Positions 1 to 8,160 are shown, counted from the stretch's first letter. The stretch is DNA of 64,000 nt from Shinella zoogloeoides (GCF_030733845.1 NZ_CP132311.1:1553501-1617500); one strand, 5' to 3'. Notes: a model not told the origin generated them from the sequence alone. Program-made: numbers and translations.

Positions 1-2934
1 GCTTGCGGGCGTATCGGCATCGCCGGGCACGACTGCTACGTCAACACCTATGGCAACGCGAACAACGTCCTACAGCAGGTCTATGCTTTCTCGGACTTCC
101 CTTGCGACGGTCTCGCTAAGGTCTGGGCCGACGGCAAGGAGCTGAACATCGTCGATTTCGGCGGCGGCTACTACAAGGTGGTTGGCGGCGACTATGACGA
201 AATCGTCGCCTTCCAGTGGTACGACGGAACGCAGACGGCGGCGAGCGGCCCGCTGATCGCCAACTCCAACCCGTCCGGGCGCTGGACCAGCGACCATGTC
301 GGCACGGGCATCTGCTACCTCATCGTGTTCCTGACCTATCAGAAGGACAGGCTCAACCAGCCACCGGAGTTCTTCTTCGAGCTTCGCGGCGCTCGCCTCT
401 ATGACCCGCGCAAGGATTCGACGGCCGGTGGTGTTGGCGCGCACCGCTGGGGCAACTACGCCACCTACGAATTCACCGAGAACCCCGTCGTGATGGAGTA
501 CAATTATCGCCGGGGCTTCGCGGTCAACGGCGACCTGTTTCTCGGCATGGGTATGCCGGCCTCCGATCTCCCGGTCGATCGCTATGCCATCGCGGCGAAC
601 ATCTGCGACGAGACCACCTCGGACGGCCCGCGCTATCGCTGCTCGGTGATTTTCAACGCCGACGTCGAGCATGGCGACAACATCGATGCCGTCATGCAGG
701 CTTGCGGCGGCATCGTCGTTGATGGCGTCGATGGCTCCTGGCCTCTCATCGGAACGGACCAGCCGATCGTCGAGACGATCACCGATGACGACCTGATCAG
801 CACCGAGCCGGTACGCTACCAGCGCTACCGCTCCATGGCCGATCTTGTGAACTCGGTGCAGGGCACTTATCCGGAGCCTGCAAACATGTGGTCTCCGGTC
901 GGCTACGATGCGCAGAGCAGCGCGTCTCAGGTCGCGCTTGACCGCCGCACCCGCGACTTCAAGCTCGACTTCCAGACCGTGCCTTACAAGCCGCAAGCCA
1001 ACCAGCTTGCCGCCATCTATTACAAGGAGAACCGCTTCGAGGGCACCGCAGAGATCGTGGTTCGTCCGCGCTTTCAAACGGTGAGGGCCGGCGACTGGAT
1101 TCGCTGGAACTCTGAACTCTATGGCGATCGGACGTGGATGGTTTCCAGCCGGGCCATCAAGGCGCTTTCGAGCGACGGGCCTCGCAACGTCGTCCTGTCG
1201 CTGGTGGAGCGCGGCGGGTCGATTTATGACCCGGTGGGCGTCCTGCCGCCGACTGTCCCATTTCCGCCGGGGGAACCCATTTATGTCAACGCGCTTCCGG
1301 ACTTCGCGATCATCCCGACGATTGCTGTCGGCGCGGACGGTCGGAGCTATCCCGCGTTCCGTCTATCCTGGTCCGCAAGCGTCGATCCGACCGTTGCGTC
1401 CGTCGAATTCCAGTGGCGGATCAAGACCGAGCCGACGAACATCTTCCGGCGCATCGTGCCGGCCGACGCCCTAATTGCATTCATTCAAGAGGGTATCCTC
1501 AGCCTGACGGAATATGAATTCCGCTACCAGCTTCTTGTTGAGGGCCGCGTTCCGCCGCCGGCCTCGGCATGGATCAGTCGGACGTCGCTCGATGGCGGGC
1601 ACGCGGACCTTGCCGTGGAACTGGACCGGCTTGGGCAGAGTGCGCTAGACCGTTTCGAAGAGATTCAGGCCGAGATGGACGATTTCTTCCGTCCGCGTCT
1701 GGTGGAGCTGACGGAGGCGTTTTCGCTTCAGGGGGCGCTCGGCGAGACGCGGCGGCAGGAACTGCTTGCCTCAATCGGCCAGTCCTTTGCGGAGATCGTG
1801 CAGGAGGCCCGTGTACGGGCGAGCGAGGACGCTGCCCTTGCGCAGTTTTACACCTCGCTCTCGGCGCAGGTCGGGAACAATCTTGCCCGCCTTATTACCG
1901 AAGAAACGGCGCGGGCTACCGGTGACAGCGCGCTTGCCAACAGCCTGGGCATCCTCTCGGCGGACGTCGGCGCAAACCTCGCTCGGCTCATCACGGAAGA
2001 GACTGCCCGTGCGAACGGCGACAGTGCGCTTGCCAGCAGCGTCAGTGACCTATCGGGGCAAGTCGGCACCAACCTTGCCCGCCTGATCACGGAGGAGACG
2101 GCGCGCGCCAACGGTGACAGCGCTCTGACGACAAGCGTTTCGGACCTGACGTCGCAAGTCGGGACGAACCTCGCTCGGCTCGTTACGGAGGAGACCACGC
2201 GCGCGAATGCGGACAGCGCTCTTTCGTCCTCGGTTACCGGCGTGTCCGCCGACCTTAACGGGCGTTTCGCGCAGGGTCTCATGACCTTGCAGGCGGCCGC
2301 CAGTCAGGCTGGGGTTGATGCTCGCTTTGCGATCATGCTGCGCGCGGGCACGGGTGCGACGTTCAAGGAGAGCGGGCTCTATCTGGAGCTTTACACCGAA
2401 GGCGGCGTCCAGAAGAGCCGGGTGGCGATTATCGCCGATCAGTTCATTGTTTCCGATGGAATGACTTCCGCCAAGCCGCTCGCGTTCGTCGGCGGCATAC
2501 TGAAGCTGATCAATGCACAGATCGAGCAGGCGCAGATTGAAAATCTGATCGTCGGCACGCACAACATCGCGCCGGAAGCGGCGACGGCTATGGCGGCGGG
2601 GGATGGCTATAGCGTCACCTTCGGCAGCTCTTTCACGACGATCGCTGCAGTTGATCTCGTTCATGGTGCCGGCAATCCGAAGGTCACAATTGATTGGGCA
2701 GTTTTAACGCCCGGCGTGGCGGTGGAATATAGGGTTGTCAACGCCAGCACTGGGTACGTGATGTTCACCTACAGCTTCCCGGCAACAGCGAACAACTGGT
2801 GTTGCCTTGCCCAAGACGTATCAGACAAGTCGGCGCTCCTTTCGAGCCTGTACTATCTGCAAGCAAGATCATTTTCGGCCGGTAGCTTTACGCATCCGTT
2901 CGCGATCATCCGAGCAATCGCGCTCAAGCGCTGA
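1..2934 (+). CDS. Phage host-specificity / tail tip protein (gpJ-like), 5' end outside window
   Basis: The frame is open from base 1, so the start lies upstream and the first 59 codons before the internal GTG at 178 are coding. The product should be the central tail tip protein that contacts the host receptor. The middle part is beta-rich and resembles gpJ-type tail proteins. The C-terminal third has a 32-residue repeat rich in Ala, Thr, Glu and Asp that looks like a coiled-coil stalk, followed by a segment like the DUF1983 region of gpJ (GATFKESGLYLELY, then RVAIIADQFIVSDG). The last 100 residues look like a separate beta domain. The gene ends 31 bases before the tail fibre gene. Confidence in a tail role is high; homology to lambda J itself is an inference. 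Confidence 0.85.
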   Translation, partial: ACGRIGIAGHDCYVNTYGNANNVLQQVYAFSDFPCDGLAKVWADGKELNIVDFGGGYYKVVGGDYDEIVAFQWYDGTQTAASGPLIANSNPSGRWTSDHVGTGICYLIVFLTYQKDRLNQPPEFFFELRGARLYDPRKDSTAGGVGAHRWGNYATYEFTENPVVMEYNYRRGFAVNGDLFLGMGMPASDLPVDRYAIAANICDETTSDGPRYRCSVIFNADVEHGDNIDAVMQACGGIVVDGVDGSWPLIGTDQPIVETITDDDLISTEPVRYQRYRSMADLVNSVQGTYPEPANMWSPVGYDAQSSASQVALDRRTRDFKLDFQTVPYKPQANQLAAIYYKENRFEGTAEIVVRPRFQTVRAGDWIRWNSELYGDRTWMVSSRAIKALSSDGPRNVVLSLVERGGSIYDPVGVLPPTVPFPPGEPIYVNALPDFAIIPTIAVGADGRSYPAFRLSWSASVDPTVASVEFQWRIKTEPTNIFRRIVPADALIAFIQEGILSLTEYEFRYQLLVEGRVPPPASAWISRTSLDGGHADLAVELDRLGQSALDRFEEIQAEMDDFFRPRLVELTEAFSLQGALGETRRQELLASIGQSFAEIVQEARVRASEDAALAQFYTSLSAQVGNNLARLITEETARATGDSALANSLGILSADVGANLARLITEETARANGDSALASSVSDLSGQVGTNLARLITEETARANGDSALTTSVSDLTSQVGTNLARLVTEETTRANADSALSSSVTGVSADLNGRFAQGLMTLQAAASQAGVDARFAIMLRAGTGATFKESGLYLELYTEGGVQKSRVAIIADQFIVSDGMTSAKPLAFVGGILKLINAQIEQAQIENLIVGTHNIAPEAATAMAAGDGYSVTFGSSFTTIAAVDLVHGAGNPKVTIDWAVLTPGVAVEYRVVNASTGYVMFTYSFPATANNWCCLAQDVSDKSALLSSLYYLQARSFSAGSFTHPFAIIRAIALKR
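1882..2265 (+). repeat. Four tandem 96-bp units inside the tail gene
   Basis: Four in-frame copies of a 32-codon unit begin at 1882, 1978, 2074 and 2170. Each encodes a version of LARLITEETARANGDSAL followed by a Ser/Val/Asp-rich linker. The first three keep LARLITEETAR; the fourth reads LARLVTEETTR. The period is exact, so the array can grow or shrink without a frameshift. The likely effect is on the length of a coiled-coil stalk. Confidence 0.9.
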
Positions 2935-2965
2935 ACTCATCCCAACATCATCGCAGGATTGAACA

Positions 2966-4093
2966 ATGACCCTCGCCTATACCACGGGGACCATCACTCT
3001 CACGAACGGGTCCAAGGCCGTGACCGGCATCGGCACGGGCTGGCAGACCGCCCTTATCGCCGGGGGCGTCATCTACCCCGACGCCTCGGGCAATGCCCTG
3101 CCGATCAAGACGGTCAACAGCAATACCAGCATCACGGTGGACGTCGCCTGGAAGGGTGCCACGGGTACCTACAGCTATGCCATCGTCCGCGATACCGCCT
3201 ATCTGCAACAGCTCTCGGTCAATGCGCAGGCGCTGGCGACCTATATTTCCCGGCTGGACAGCGCATCCCTCGGCGCGCTCGCGGCGCTTGCCGGCACGCT
3301 CGGGGCGGGAAAGGTGCCGCGCGGCCTCAGCGGCACGACCATGGAGTGGTTCACGGTCAGCGACTTCATGAAAACGGTGCTCGATGACGCCGATTTCGCC
3401 GCCGCGCTCGCTACGCTCGGCGCGGACAGCGCCGCAAATCTCATCAAGGGGATAATCCCGGACGCGCGCTTGCCGACGCGCCTGATTAACTCCACCAGGG
3501 TTCTGGATGCCGTACCGGGTGGTTGGGATACGGCGACAGAGCCGGGTTGGTATACCGGCCGCGCCGGGACGGAGAACGCCCCTGGCGGCCAATCCTACAT
3601 GGGGCAGGTCATGCGCCATAACTCGGCGGGGTTTATCCGGCAGGAGCTATGGGATTCCACCGGAACGCTTGCCTTCTACAGGTTCCAGATCAACAGCGTT
3701 TGGCAGGCTTGGCGGCCGACGCTTTGGCGGAGGACGGCTGTTGGTACGGTTTCGCAGGACGAGAGCAGTGCCGCCATTGTCCAGCGCGGCAGCAACGCCA
3801 ATGGCGAATTCGTCAGGTTCGCGGACGGGACGCAAATTTGCTGGAAGACCATCAACAACCTCGGCCCGATCAATCAGGCATCGGGGACGCTCTTTATCTC
3901 GGGCGCCTATTCCGTCGGGGTTACTGCCGCCTCGTTCGTCGGCACGCCTGTCCATAATTTCAACGCGGCCGGTAATGGCTTTTCGGCGCTGATCTACCAG
4001 GGGGGCGCGACGAGTTTCTATCTCGCCAGACCGAACTCTTCGCCCGCTACAGACTACGGGGTGGCTGTCGTTTCAACAGGGAGGTGGTTCTAA
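2966..4093 (+). CDS. Phage tail fibre protein with pyocin-knob-like C-terminus
   Basis: A 375-residue protein directly downstream of the tail tip gene. The start has AGGA 7 bases upstream. The first 100 residues (MTLAYTTGTITLTNGSKAVT, then an INxNTSITVD-like strand) resemble the N-terminal attachment domain of tail fibres. Residues about 180-240 contain GWDTATEPGWYTG and a later FYRFQINSVWQAW segment, the style of pyocin-knob fibre domains. The C-terminal 130 residues are Gly/Ser/Ala-rich and probably form the receptor-binding tip. The stop codon overlaps the next start (TAATG). Substrate or receptor cannot be predicted. Confidence 0.75.
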   Translation: MTLAYTTGTITLTNGSKAVTGIGTGWQTALIAGGVIYPDASGNALPIKTVNSNTSITVDVAWKGATGTYSYAIVRDTAYLQQLSVNAQALATYISRLDSASLGALAALAGTLGAGKVPRGLSGTTMEWFTVSDFMKTVLDDADFAAALATLGADSAANLIKGIIPDARLPTRLINSTRVLDAVPGGWDTATEPGWYTGRAGTENAPGGQSYMGQVMRHNSAGFIRQELWDSTGTLAFYRFQINSVWQAWRPTLWRRTAVGTVSQDESSAAIVQRGSNANGEFVRFADGTQICWKTINNLGPINQASGTLFISGAYSVGVTAASFVGTPVHNFNAAGNGFSALIYQGGATSFYLARPNSSPATDYGVAVVSTGRWF

Positions 4094-4464
4094 TGATCAT
4101 CAATCTTTCTCCGTCCTTCGGGGCAGCGCCAATTGCCGTCACCAAGGTGGGCGACCTCCTGGAGATCAACGGGGCGTCTTTCGATTTCTCATCTTTGCCG
4201 GAAGGTGCAGAGCTGGAGGAGGCCACGGTTGAGGCTATTCCGGGGGGCTACTTCACCGGCCCTGTCCGGCGCGTCAACGGCGATCTCTCCCTCACGATGA
4301 TCCTTCCTTACGCCTCGGAAAATCCATCGCCGGCTGTGGCTTTCCCGTCGCCGATCGTCGACCCTCCGGATGGTGTGATTGTGCTGCCGGAGGACGCGCC
4401 GCCGCCGGAAGAAGAGTTTATTGAACCACCACATGGGGAGGAGAACGACGATGTGGACGCCTGA
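4093..4464 (+). CDS. Hypothetical phage protein, acidic C-terminus
   Basis: A 123-residue protein starting at the ATG of a TAATG overlap with the fibre gene, with GGGAGGTGG about 6 bases upstream; this start is preferred over the in-frame GTG at 4084. The first 90 residues look like a small beta-strand fold (VGDLLEINGASFDFSSLPEG). The last 25 residues are strongly acidic and proline-rich (EDAPPPEEEFIEPPHGEEND). Its position between the tail fibre and a DUF4376-like gene suggests a fibre-associated or assembly role, but no function is recognised. It overlaps the next gene by 14 bases. Confidence 0.65.
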   Translation: MIINLSPSFGAAPIAVTKVGDLLEINGASFDFSSLPEGAELEEATVEAIPGGYFTGPVRRVNGDLSLTMILPYASENPSPAVAFPSPIVDPPDGVIVLPEDAPPPEEEFIEPPHGEENDDVDA

Positions 4465-4873
4465 TCCCGCAACGATCATCACGGCCGAGCACAAGGCCAC
4501 TGCCGCGCGCGCCGAGCTGGAGCGCGCCATTGACACCGAGCGAGATCGTCGCATTGACGCCGGGTTCGTCTTCGTCGGCACGCACTTCCAGTCCCGGCCG
4601 GGCGACCGCGAAAATATTGCCGGCGCTTCGACGGCCGCGCTTGCGGCGATCTCGGCCGGCGCGGCTGAAGGCGACCTGCGCTGGCATGGCGGCGATACCG
4701 ATTTTTGCTGGATCGCCGAGGACAACGGCCTCGTGCCGATGGATGCGCAGACGATGTTCAACTTCGGTCAGGCGGCCATGGCACACAAGCAGGCGATGAT
4801 TTTCGCGGCCCGGGCCCTCAAGGATCGCGAGACGATCCCCGACGACATCACGGCCGATATCTATTGGCCGTAG
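4451..4873 (+). CDS. DUF4376-like phage protein
   Basis: A 140-residue protein. The start is the ATG at 4451, with GGGGAGGAG about 8 bases upstream; a longer in-frame extension from 4379 is an unlikely Arg-rich stretch translated from the previous gene. The core RDRRIDAGFVFVGTHFQSRP, then a GDRENIAG segment, matches what I know of DUF4376 proteins, which sit next to tail fibre genes in many phages and are thought to be fibre-assembly related. The N-terminus is helical and charged. Overlap with the previous gene suggests translational coupling. Confidence 0.7.
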   Translation: MWTPDPATIITAEHKATAARAELERAIDTERDRRIDAGFVFVGTHFQSRPGDRENIAGASTAALAAISAGAAEGDLRWHGGDTDFCWIAEDNGLVPMDAQTMFNFGQAAMAHKQAMIFAARALKDRETIPDDITADIYWP

Positions 4874-4880
4874 CTCGACC

Positions 4881-4970
4881 TCAAACGGGCGGCGGAAGAA
4901 TGACCCATAGCGCGACGATTGCCGCCCCGACGACATAACCGACAATCTGCCATCTGCTGACTTCGCGCAT
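4881..4970 (-). CDS. Tiny single-span membrane protein, antisense to the late operon
   Basis: A 29-codon ORF reads MREVSRWQIVGYVVGAAIVA and ends in a Leu/Pro tail (VILPPPV). It has one clear membrane segment after a short charged start. Upstream on the minus strand is GACGGAG about 9 bases before the ATG, an acceptable ribosome-binding site. It fills the gap between the DUF4376-like gene and the endolysin gene and faces both. The membrane character together with the ribosome-binding site makes it more than a chance ORF, but 29 residues is short. A role near lysis (antiholin-like or regulatory) is only a guess. Confidence 0.4.
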   Translation of the reverse strand: MREVSRWQIVGYVVGAAIVALWVILPPPV

Positions 4971-5074
4971 GTGAAGTTCTCCGTCCCCAGCCCATCGCCA
5001 TACAACGTCTGGTGGGCCTTCGCTATGGCGCGAAAGCCACAGGCGCTTCGCATCTTAGAAAAAAGGAAATTACC

Positions 5075-5734
5075 ATGACAACGATCTTGGTTATCCAAGA
5101 GCGCTTGATTGCGCTCGGCTATAAACCCGGGACGGCCGACGGCATCGACGGGCCGAAGACGCGGGAGGCGGTGAAAGCCTTCCAGCGTGACAAAGGCGTG
5201 ACAGCGGATGGCAAGGTCGGCCCGGTGACCCACACCTTGCTGTTCGAGACAGAGACGCGGTCGGCCGCCGCTTCAACGTCTGCTGCCGCTGTTATTGAAA
5301 AGCAGGCGAAGGCGACACGGAAGATCGTCGAGATCATCGTGCATTGCACGGCCACCCCGGAACGGCGGGACTATTCGCTCGAGACAATCCGCAAGTGGCA
5401 CCTCGAACGCGGCTGGAACGATATCGGTTATCACTATGTCGTTCATCCCGACGGCGTGATCGAGGCGGGACGGCCGGAGGCTAAGGTCGGCTCTCACGTC
5501 GCCGGCCACAACTCCGGTACTCTCGGCATCGTCTATGTCGGCGGCGTGGCCGCAGACGGGAAGACGCCCAAGGACACGCGCACGGCGGCGCAGAAGGCAG
5601 CGCTGCTGGATCTCGCTAAGGCGCTGATCGCCAAATATCCAGCCATCAAAAAGGTGACCGGCCACAACCAGTATGCCGCCAAGGCCTGCCCGTCGTTTGA
5701 CGTGCGCAGGGACCCGCTCGGCGCTCTCGTCTAA
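5075..5734 (+). CDS. Endolysin: peptidoglycan-binding domain plus N-acetylmuramoyl-L-alanine amidase
   Basis: A 219-residue lysin. Start at 5075, with AAAAAGGAAAT just upstream. Residues 1-58 form a PG_binding_1 domain (LGYKPGTADGIDGPKTREAV). Residues about 84-215 form an Amidase_2 domain; the expected zinc ligands are His90 (VHCTAT), His197 (TGHNQ) and Cys205 (ACPSF), as in T7 lysozyme. There is no signal peptide, so release would need a holin, and a holin-like gene follows 360 bases later. The domain order (binding domain first) is common in rhizobial prophages. It cleaves the lactyl-amide bond between MurNAc and the stem peptide. Confidence 0.93.
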   Translation: MTTILVIQERLIALGYKPGTADGIDGPKTREAVKAFQRDKGVTADGKVGPVTHTLLFETETRSAAASTSAAAVIEKQAKATRKIVEIIVHCTATPERRDYSLETIRKWHLERGWNDIGYHYVVHPDGVIEAGRPEAKVGSHVAGHNSGTLGIVYVGGVAADGKTPKDTRTAAQKAALLDLAKALIAKYPAIKKVTGHNQYAAKACPSFDVRRDPLGALV

Positions 5735-5757
5735 CCCCATCAGAAGGAAAACCAGCC

Positions 5758-6066
5758 ATGAAATCCGTCGCACTCATCGTCGCGGCATGGGTCGCGCTGT
5801 CCGCTTGCCAGACTACCAAGCTTGACGACGCGGTCAGCAAGAGCCTGCCGAAGGCCTGCGCCGCGCTCGATACCGCTTACGTCGCCTTCACGGCCGCTGC
5901 TGCGGCCGACGCCGTGGGCGAGCGCACCGTCGGCAAGGTTGAAGCCGCCTATGCCGGCGTCGCCATCGTCTGCGAAGACCGGGCCAGCGCGACGGCGACC
6001 GATGCGCTCGTGCGCGTGATCGCCGCCTCGGCCGTCGTCGCCGCGGCGCTCAAGCAGGCCTCCTGA
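5758..6066 (+). CDS. Small lipoprotein of the lysis cassette
   Basis: A 102-residue protein with an N-terminal signal and lipobox (VALSAC, Cys17), 23 bases downstream of the endolysin, with AAGGAAAA about 8 bases before the ATG. The mature part is Ala-rich and helical. Its position just after the lysin recalls outer-membrane spanins such as Rz1, but it is longer and has no proline-rich stretch, so spanin identity is only an inference. Confidence 0.7.
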   Translation: MKSVALIVAAWVALSACQTTKLDDAVSKSLPKACAALDTAYVAFTAAAAADAVGERTVGKVEAAYAGVAIVCEDRASATATDALVRVIAASAVVAAALKQAS

Positions 6067-6094
6067 TCCCCTCAACTCACGAAAGGACACGACC

Positions 6095-6271
6095 ATGAAC
6101 AAGGTATCGAAAGCAATCGCGGCTGCTGCTGGCGGCGCCATCGGCGGCGGCGTCTCGGGCGCCGTCTTCCTGCCCGAGGGCTCGCCCTGGTACGCCTACG
6201 TGCTGATGGCAGCCATCACGACGGCGCTGCCGACCCTGCTGACCTATTTCGCACCCAAGAACGCTGCCTGA
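6095..6271 (+). CDS. Holin-like small membrane protein
   Basis: A 58-residue protein with GAAAGGA about 9 bases before the ATG at 6095. It has an Ala/Gly-rich hydrophobic segment (residues about 5-25, AIAAAAGGAIGGGVSGAVFL), a short turn (PEGSPW), and a second hydrophobic segment (about 32-52) ending in a Lys-containing tail. Two spans, small size and position after the endolysin fit a class II-type holin. Too short for many gene callers. Confidence 0.65.
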   Translation: MNKVSKAIAAAAGGAIGGGVSGAVFLPEGSPWYAYVLMAAITTALPTLLTYFAPKNAA

Positions 6272-6287
6272 CAGGGACGAGGAGCGG

Positions 6288-6722
6288 ATGACCGAGGAGA
6301 GAACCATGGGCATCACCCGTGCGAGAACGATGGAATGGAACTTGAATACGGTCATCCAGCTCGTCACGCTGATCGGCATGTGTGTCGGCGGCGTCACGAT
6401 TTGGGTCGACAAGAGCCGGGACATCGAGGAGCTTCAGAATTGGCGCGGTGGGCACGAACAGTACCACAAGGAGCGCCTAGCCGAAGTGAAGGCCGGGGAG
6501 GGCAGGGCGGAGGAGCGTTTTCGCTCTATCGAAAGCGAGGTCCGCAAGATCGACCAGCTCAGCTACCGCGTGACGGTGGTGGAGCAATCGACAACGACCA
6601 CCGCGACTGCGATCAAAGAGCTGCAGAGCCTCGTCAGCCAGCAGGCGGGTGACATCAAGGTTGTGCGCGAGATCCTCCAACGCATCGAGGCCGGGCAACG
6701 GGAAGGGATTGATCGGCGCTAG
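6288..6722 (+). CDS. Membrane-anchored coiled-coil phage protein
   Basis: Up to 144 residues. Two starts are possible: 6288, with GAGGAG about 3 bases upstream, and 6306 (MGITRARTM), with GAGGAGAGAACC in better spacing. One membrane span (about residues 20-40, VIQLVTLIGMCVGGVTIWV) is followed by a long charged helix typical of coiled coils (about 45-140). Topology and place at the end of the lysis cassette would suit an inner-membrane spanin or a second holin. The identity is unproven. The stop overlaps the end of a convergent small ORF by 4 bases. Confidence 0.65.
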   Translation: MTEERTMGITRARTMEWNLNTVIQLVTLIGMCVGGVTIWVDKSRDIEELQNWRGGHEQYHKERLAEVKAGEGRAEERFRSIESEVRKIDQLSYRVTVVEQSTTTTATAIKELQSLVSQQAGDIKVVREILQRIEAGQREGIDRR

Positions 6723-6880
6723 AATGAGAACGCCCGCGGCGAGGCATTTGACCCCGCCAGAAAAGCCACGTCTCGACTTTCAAGTAGAGGCTCAAGTGCA
6801 AGCGCCATCTTTTCGAGCCGCTTAGCGACTTCACTGGAATCGGCGGGCGTTCGAGTTTCGAGGCGCATGGTAACCTGCAT
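6719..6880 (-). CDS. Hypothetical 53-residue protein
   Basis: An ORF of 54 codons beginning MQVTMRLETRTPADSSEVAK and continuing as an amphipathic helix (RLEKMALALEPLLESRDVAF). It is convergent with the last phage gene and overlaps it by 4 bases. The ribosome-binding site is weak. The helical, charged composition with sensible codon use supports coding, but the size leaves doubt. No family recognised. Confidence 0.35.
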   Translation of the reverse strand: MQVTMRLETRTPADSSEVAKRLEKMALALEPLLESRDVAFLAGSNASPRAFSF

Positions 6881-7027
6881 CGTCGTCACTAGTTTTTTTC
6901 GACGCCGGTTCCAGCGTCACCGAGTAATGCACGCGCGCGGCCAGTCGTGTTCAGGGCGATGTTTTGCACGTATGAGAGGCCCGCGCAAAGCAGGCCTTTC
7001 AAGTCGACGTAGAAAAAAAGAAGAAGC

Positions 7028-7417
7028 CTAGTTGTGGACGTACAGGTAATACCTGCCGTTTTCATACCTCGGTGGAGCGTACTGAGCGCCGACACACGCC
7101 CCTGTGTCGTTGTACCTCACGCGAACTTCGGTGGATTGATTGGCGCCGAGAGTGAAATTCGAGTGGCCGTTTGCGCCATCGTTATACCAAACAGTGCATC
7201 CGACTGCGTAACTGAACGGCCCATACTTGGTAAAGCCTTCGCATCCGCGCACATTCGTGTAGCAATTCGTGGTTAGTGCGTCTATCTTGCCGCCTTTTTC
7301 TACCTGCTGCGGCTCCTTATCATCCAAAAGAGGAGATATCTGCTTGTCTTCCTGCGCGTAGGCAGCGCTCGCGACCAGGAGAGAAGCCGAGAATGTCAAT
7401 GCAAGCAATTTCATCAT
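7028..7417 (-). CDS. Exported small Cys-containing protein
   Basis: 129 residues, with a clear signal peptide (MMKLLALTFSASLLVASAAYA, cleavage after AYA) and AGGGGAA about 5 bases before the start. The mature part is about 107 residues with four cysteines (CYTNVRGC, GCTVW, ACVGAQ), which could form two disulfides, and many Tyr/Asn/Gly residues, suggesting a small beta-rich periplasmic or secreted domain. It is followed upstream by a second exported gene in the same direction, 38 bases away. No family recognised. Base composition is lower in GC than the core genes, consistent with acquired DNA. Confidence 0.65.
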   Translation of the reverse strand: MMKLLALTFSASLLVASAAYAQEDKQISPLLDDKEPQQVEKGGKIDALTTNCYTNVRGCEGFTKYGPFSYAVGCTVWYNDGANGHSNFTLGANQSTEVRVRYNDTGACVGAQYAPPRYENGRYYLYVHN

Positions 7418-7455
7418 GACGTTCCCCTATTTTTGCGGTCAATTTGAAAGAATGC

Positions 7456-7815
7456 TCAAAGGAATTTCACTGATCTAATTCTGTTTCGCCAATCTCCCGC
7501 GCCAGTGAAGCAATTGTCGAGATCGCAAGCAATTCTGTCGTTGCGAATGATCATGCATATTCGTCCATAGGACGGATTCTCACAAAGAGAAACCGGTCCT
7601 CCATTTATAAAAACTCTGATTGATTTAGCATCTATTTCGGTCGGCAAAACGGGAGTGTCTTGCGTCACTTTAACGCGAACGCCGCCTTGTCCAACGAGTG
7701 TTACAGAACGCTCCTGCGCGGAAGCCGCTACAAGATGTTGTCCCAGAAATATTACTGCCAGTAATCCAGTGCGCAAAATGAGCTTGACGCTCATCCCCGA
7801 AGAAGCATGTGTCAT
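7456..7815 (-). CDS. Exported small protein, partner of the downstream exported gene
   Basis: 119 residues. The start at 7815 has GAGGGTGAAG about 4 bases upstream; an internal ATG at 7794 is also possible. A signal peptide ends near AASA|QE. The mature part is about 85 residues with three cysteines near the C-terminus (SLCENPSYGRICM, ACDLDNCF), and ends GDWRNRIRSVKFL. It precedes the other exported protein by 38 bases and probably shares its transcript. No function is recognised. Confidence 0.6.
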   Translation of the reverse strand: MTHASSGMSVKLILRTGLLAVIFLGQHLVAASAQERSVTLVGQGGVRVKVTQDTPVLPTEIDAKSIRVFINGGPVSLCENPSYGRICMIIRNDRIACDLDNCFTGAGDWRNRIRSVKFL

Positions 7816-7874
7816 TGCTTCACCCTCTCACATGAGCGAGTATAGGCAACCAGATATCTTCGCTTGAGTCAACA

Positions 7875-8039
7875 TTACGTAGAGCTAATGCGAAAAAATT
7901 CCCGCACGGCTTGTGCCTTCAATCGACTTGTTGGCTGTTCGGATCTGAACGTGACCTGCCCATGTGATCTCGTGATGGTGCCGTCGTCGCGGTGACCGTA
8001 TCTCGTTTCGGTATGCGGAAGCTTCGGCTTCTTTGGCAT
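7875..8039 (-). CDS. Hypothetical 54-residue basic protein
   Basis: An ORF of 55 codons beginning MPKKPKLPHTETRYGHRDDG, with an excellent ribosome-binding site (GAGGTGA about 4 bases before the ATG). The protein is strongly basic and polar, which could suit nucleic-acid binding. It lies between the exported pair and the next minus-strand gene. No family recognised. The ribosome-binding site is the main support. Confidence 0.45.
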   Translation of the reverse strand: MPKKPKLPHTETRYGHRDDGTITRSHGQVTFRSEQPTSRLKAQAVREFFRISST

Positions 8040-8160
8040 GTCGTCACCTCAAGCCAGAATATCGTGATACACAACCGGCACAATAGCGGGGGGCGGCTCG
8101 CTGTGGAGGCCGCCATCAACCCTCGCGGGCGTCGTCTCTTCGCAGAGCGGTTTTCGGCAG

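Larger units (their letters stand above)
1..6722 (+). mobile_element. Prophage, late tail and lysis end (left part outside window)
   Basis: This is a co-directional block: tail tip protein, tail fibre, two small proteins, endolysin, lipoprotein, holin-like protein and a membrane-anchored coiled-coil protein, with short or overlapping gene junctions. That order (tail tip, fibre, lysis) is typical of siphophage late operons. The capsid, portal, integrase and repressor genes are not in the window, so whether the phage is complete cannot be judged. The right limit is given as the last gene of the block; accessory genes that may also be phage cargo continue to about 15 kb. Confidence 0.85.

Noticed and set aside
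1882-2265. The repeat array as a CRISPR
   Set aside because: Units are contiguous, coding and in frame, with no spacers.
178-2934. Start of the tail gene at the GTG at 178
   Set aside because: The frame is open and protein-like from base 1, so 178 is internal.
5012-5075. Endolysin start at 5012
   Set aside because: The ATG at 5075 has a strong ribosome-binding site and the peptidoglycan-binding domain begins directly there.
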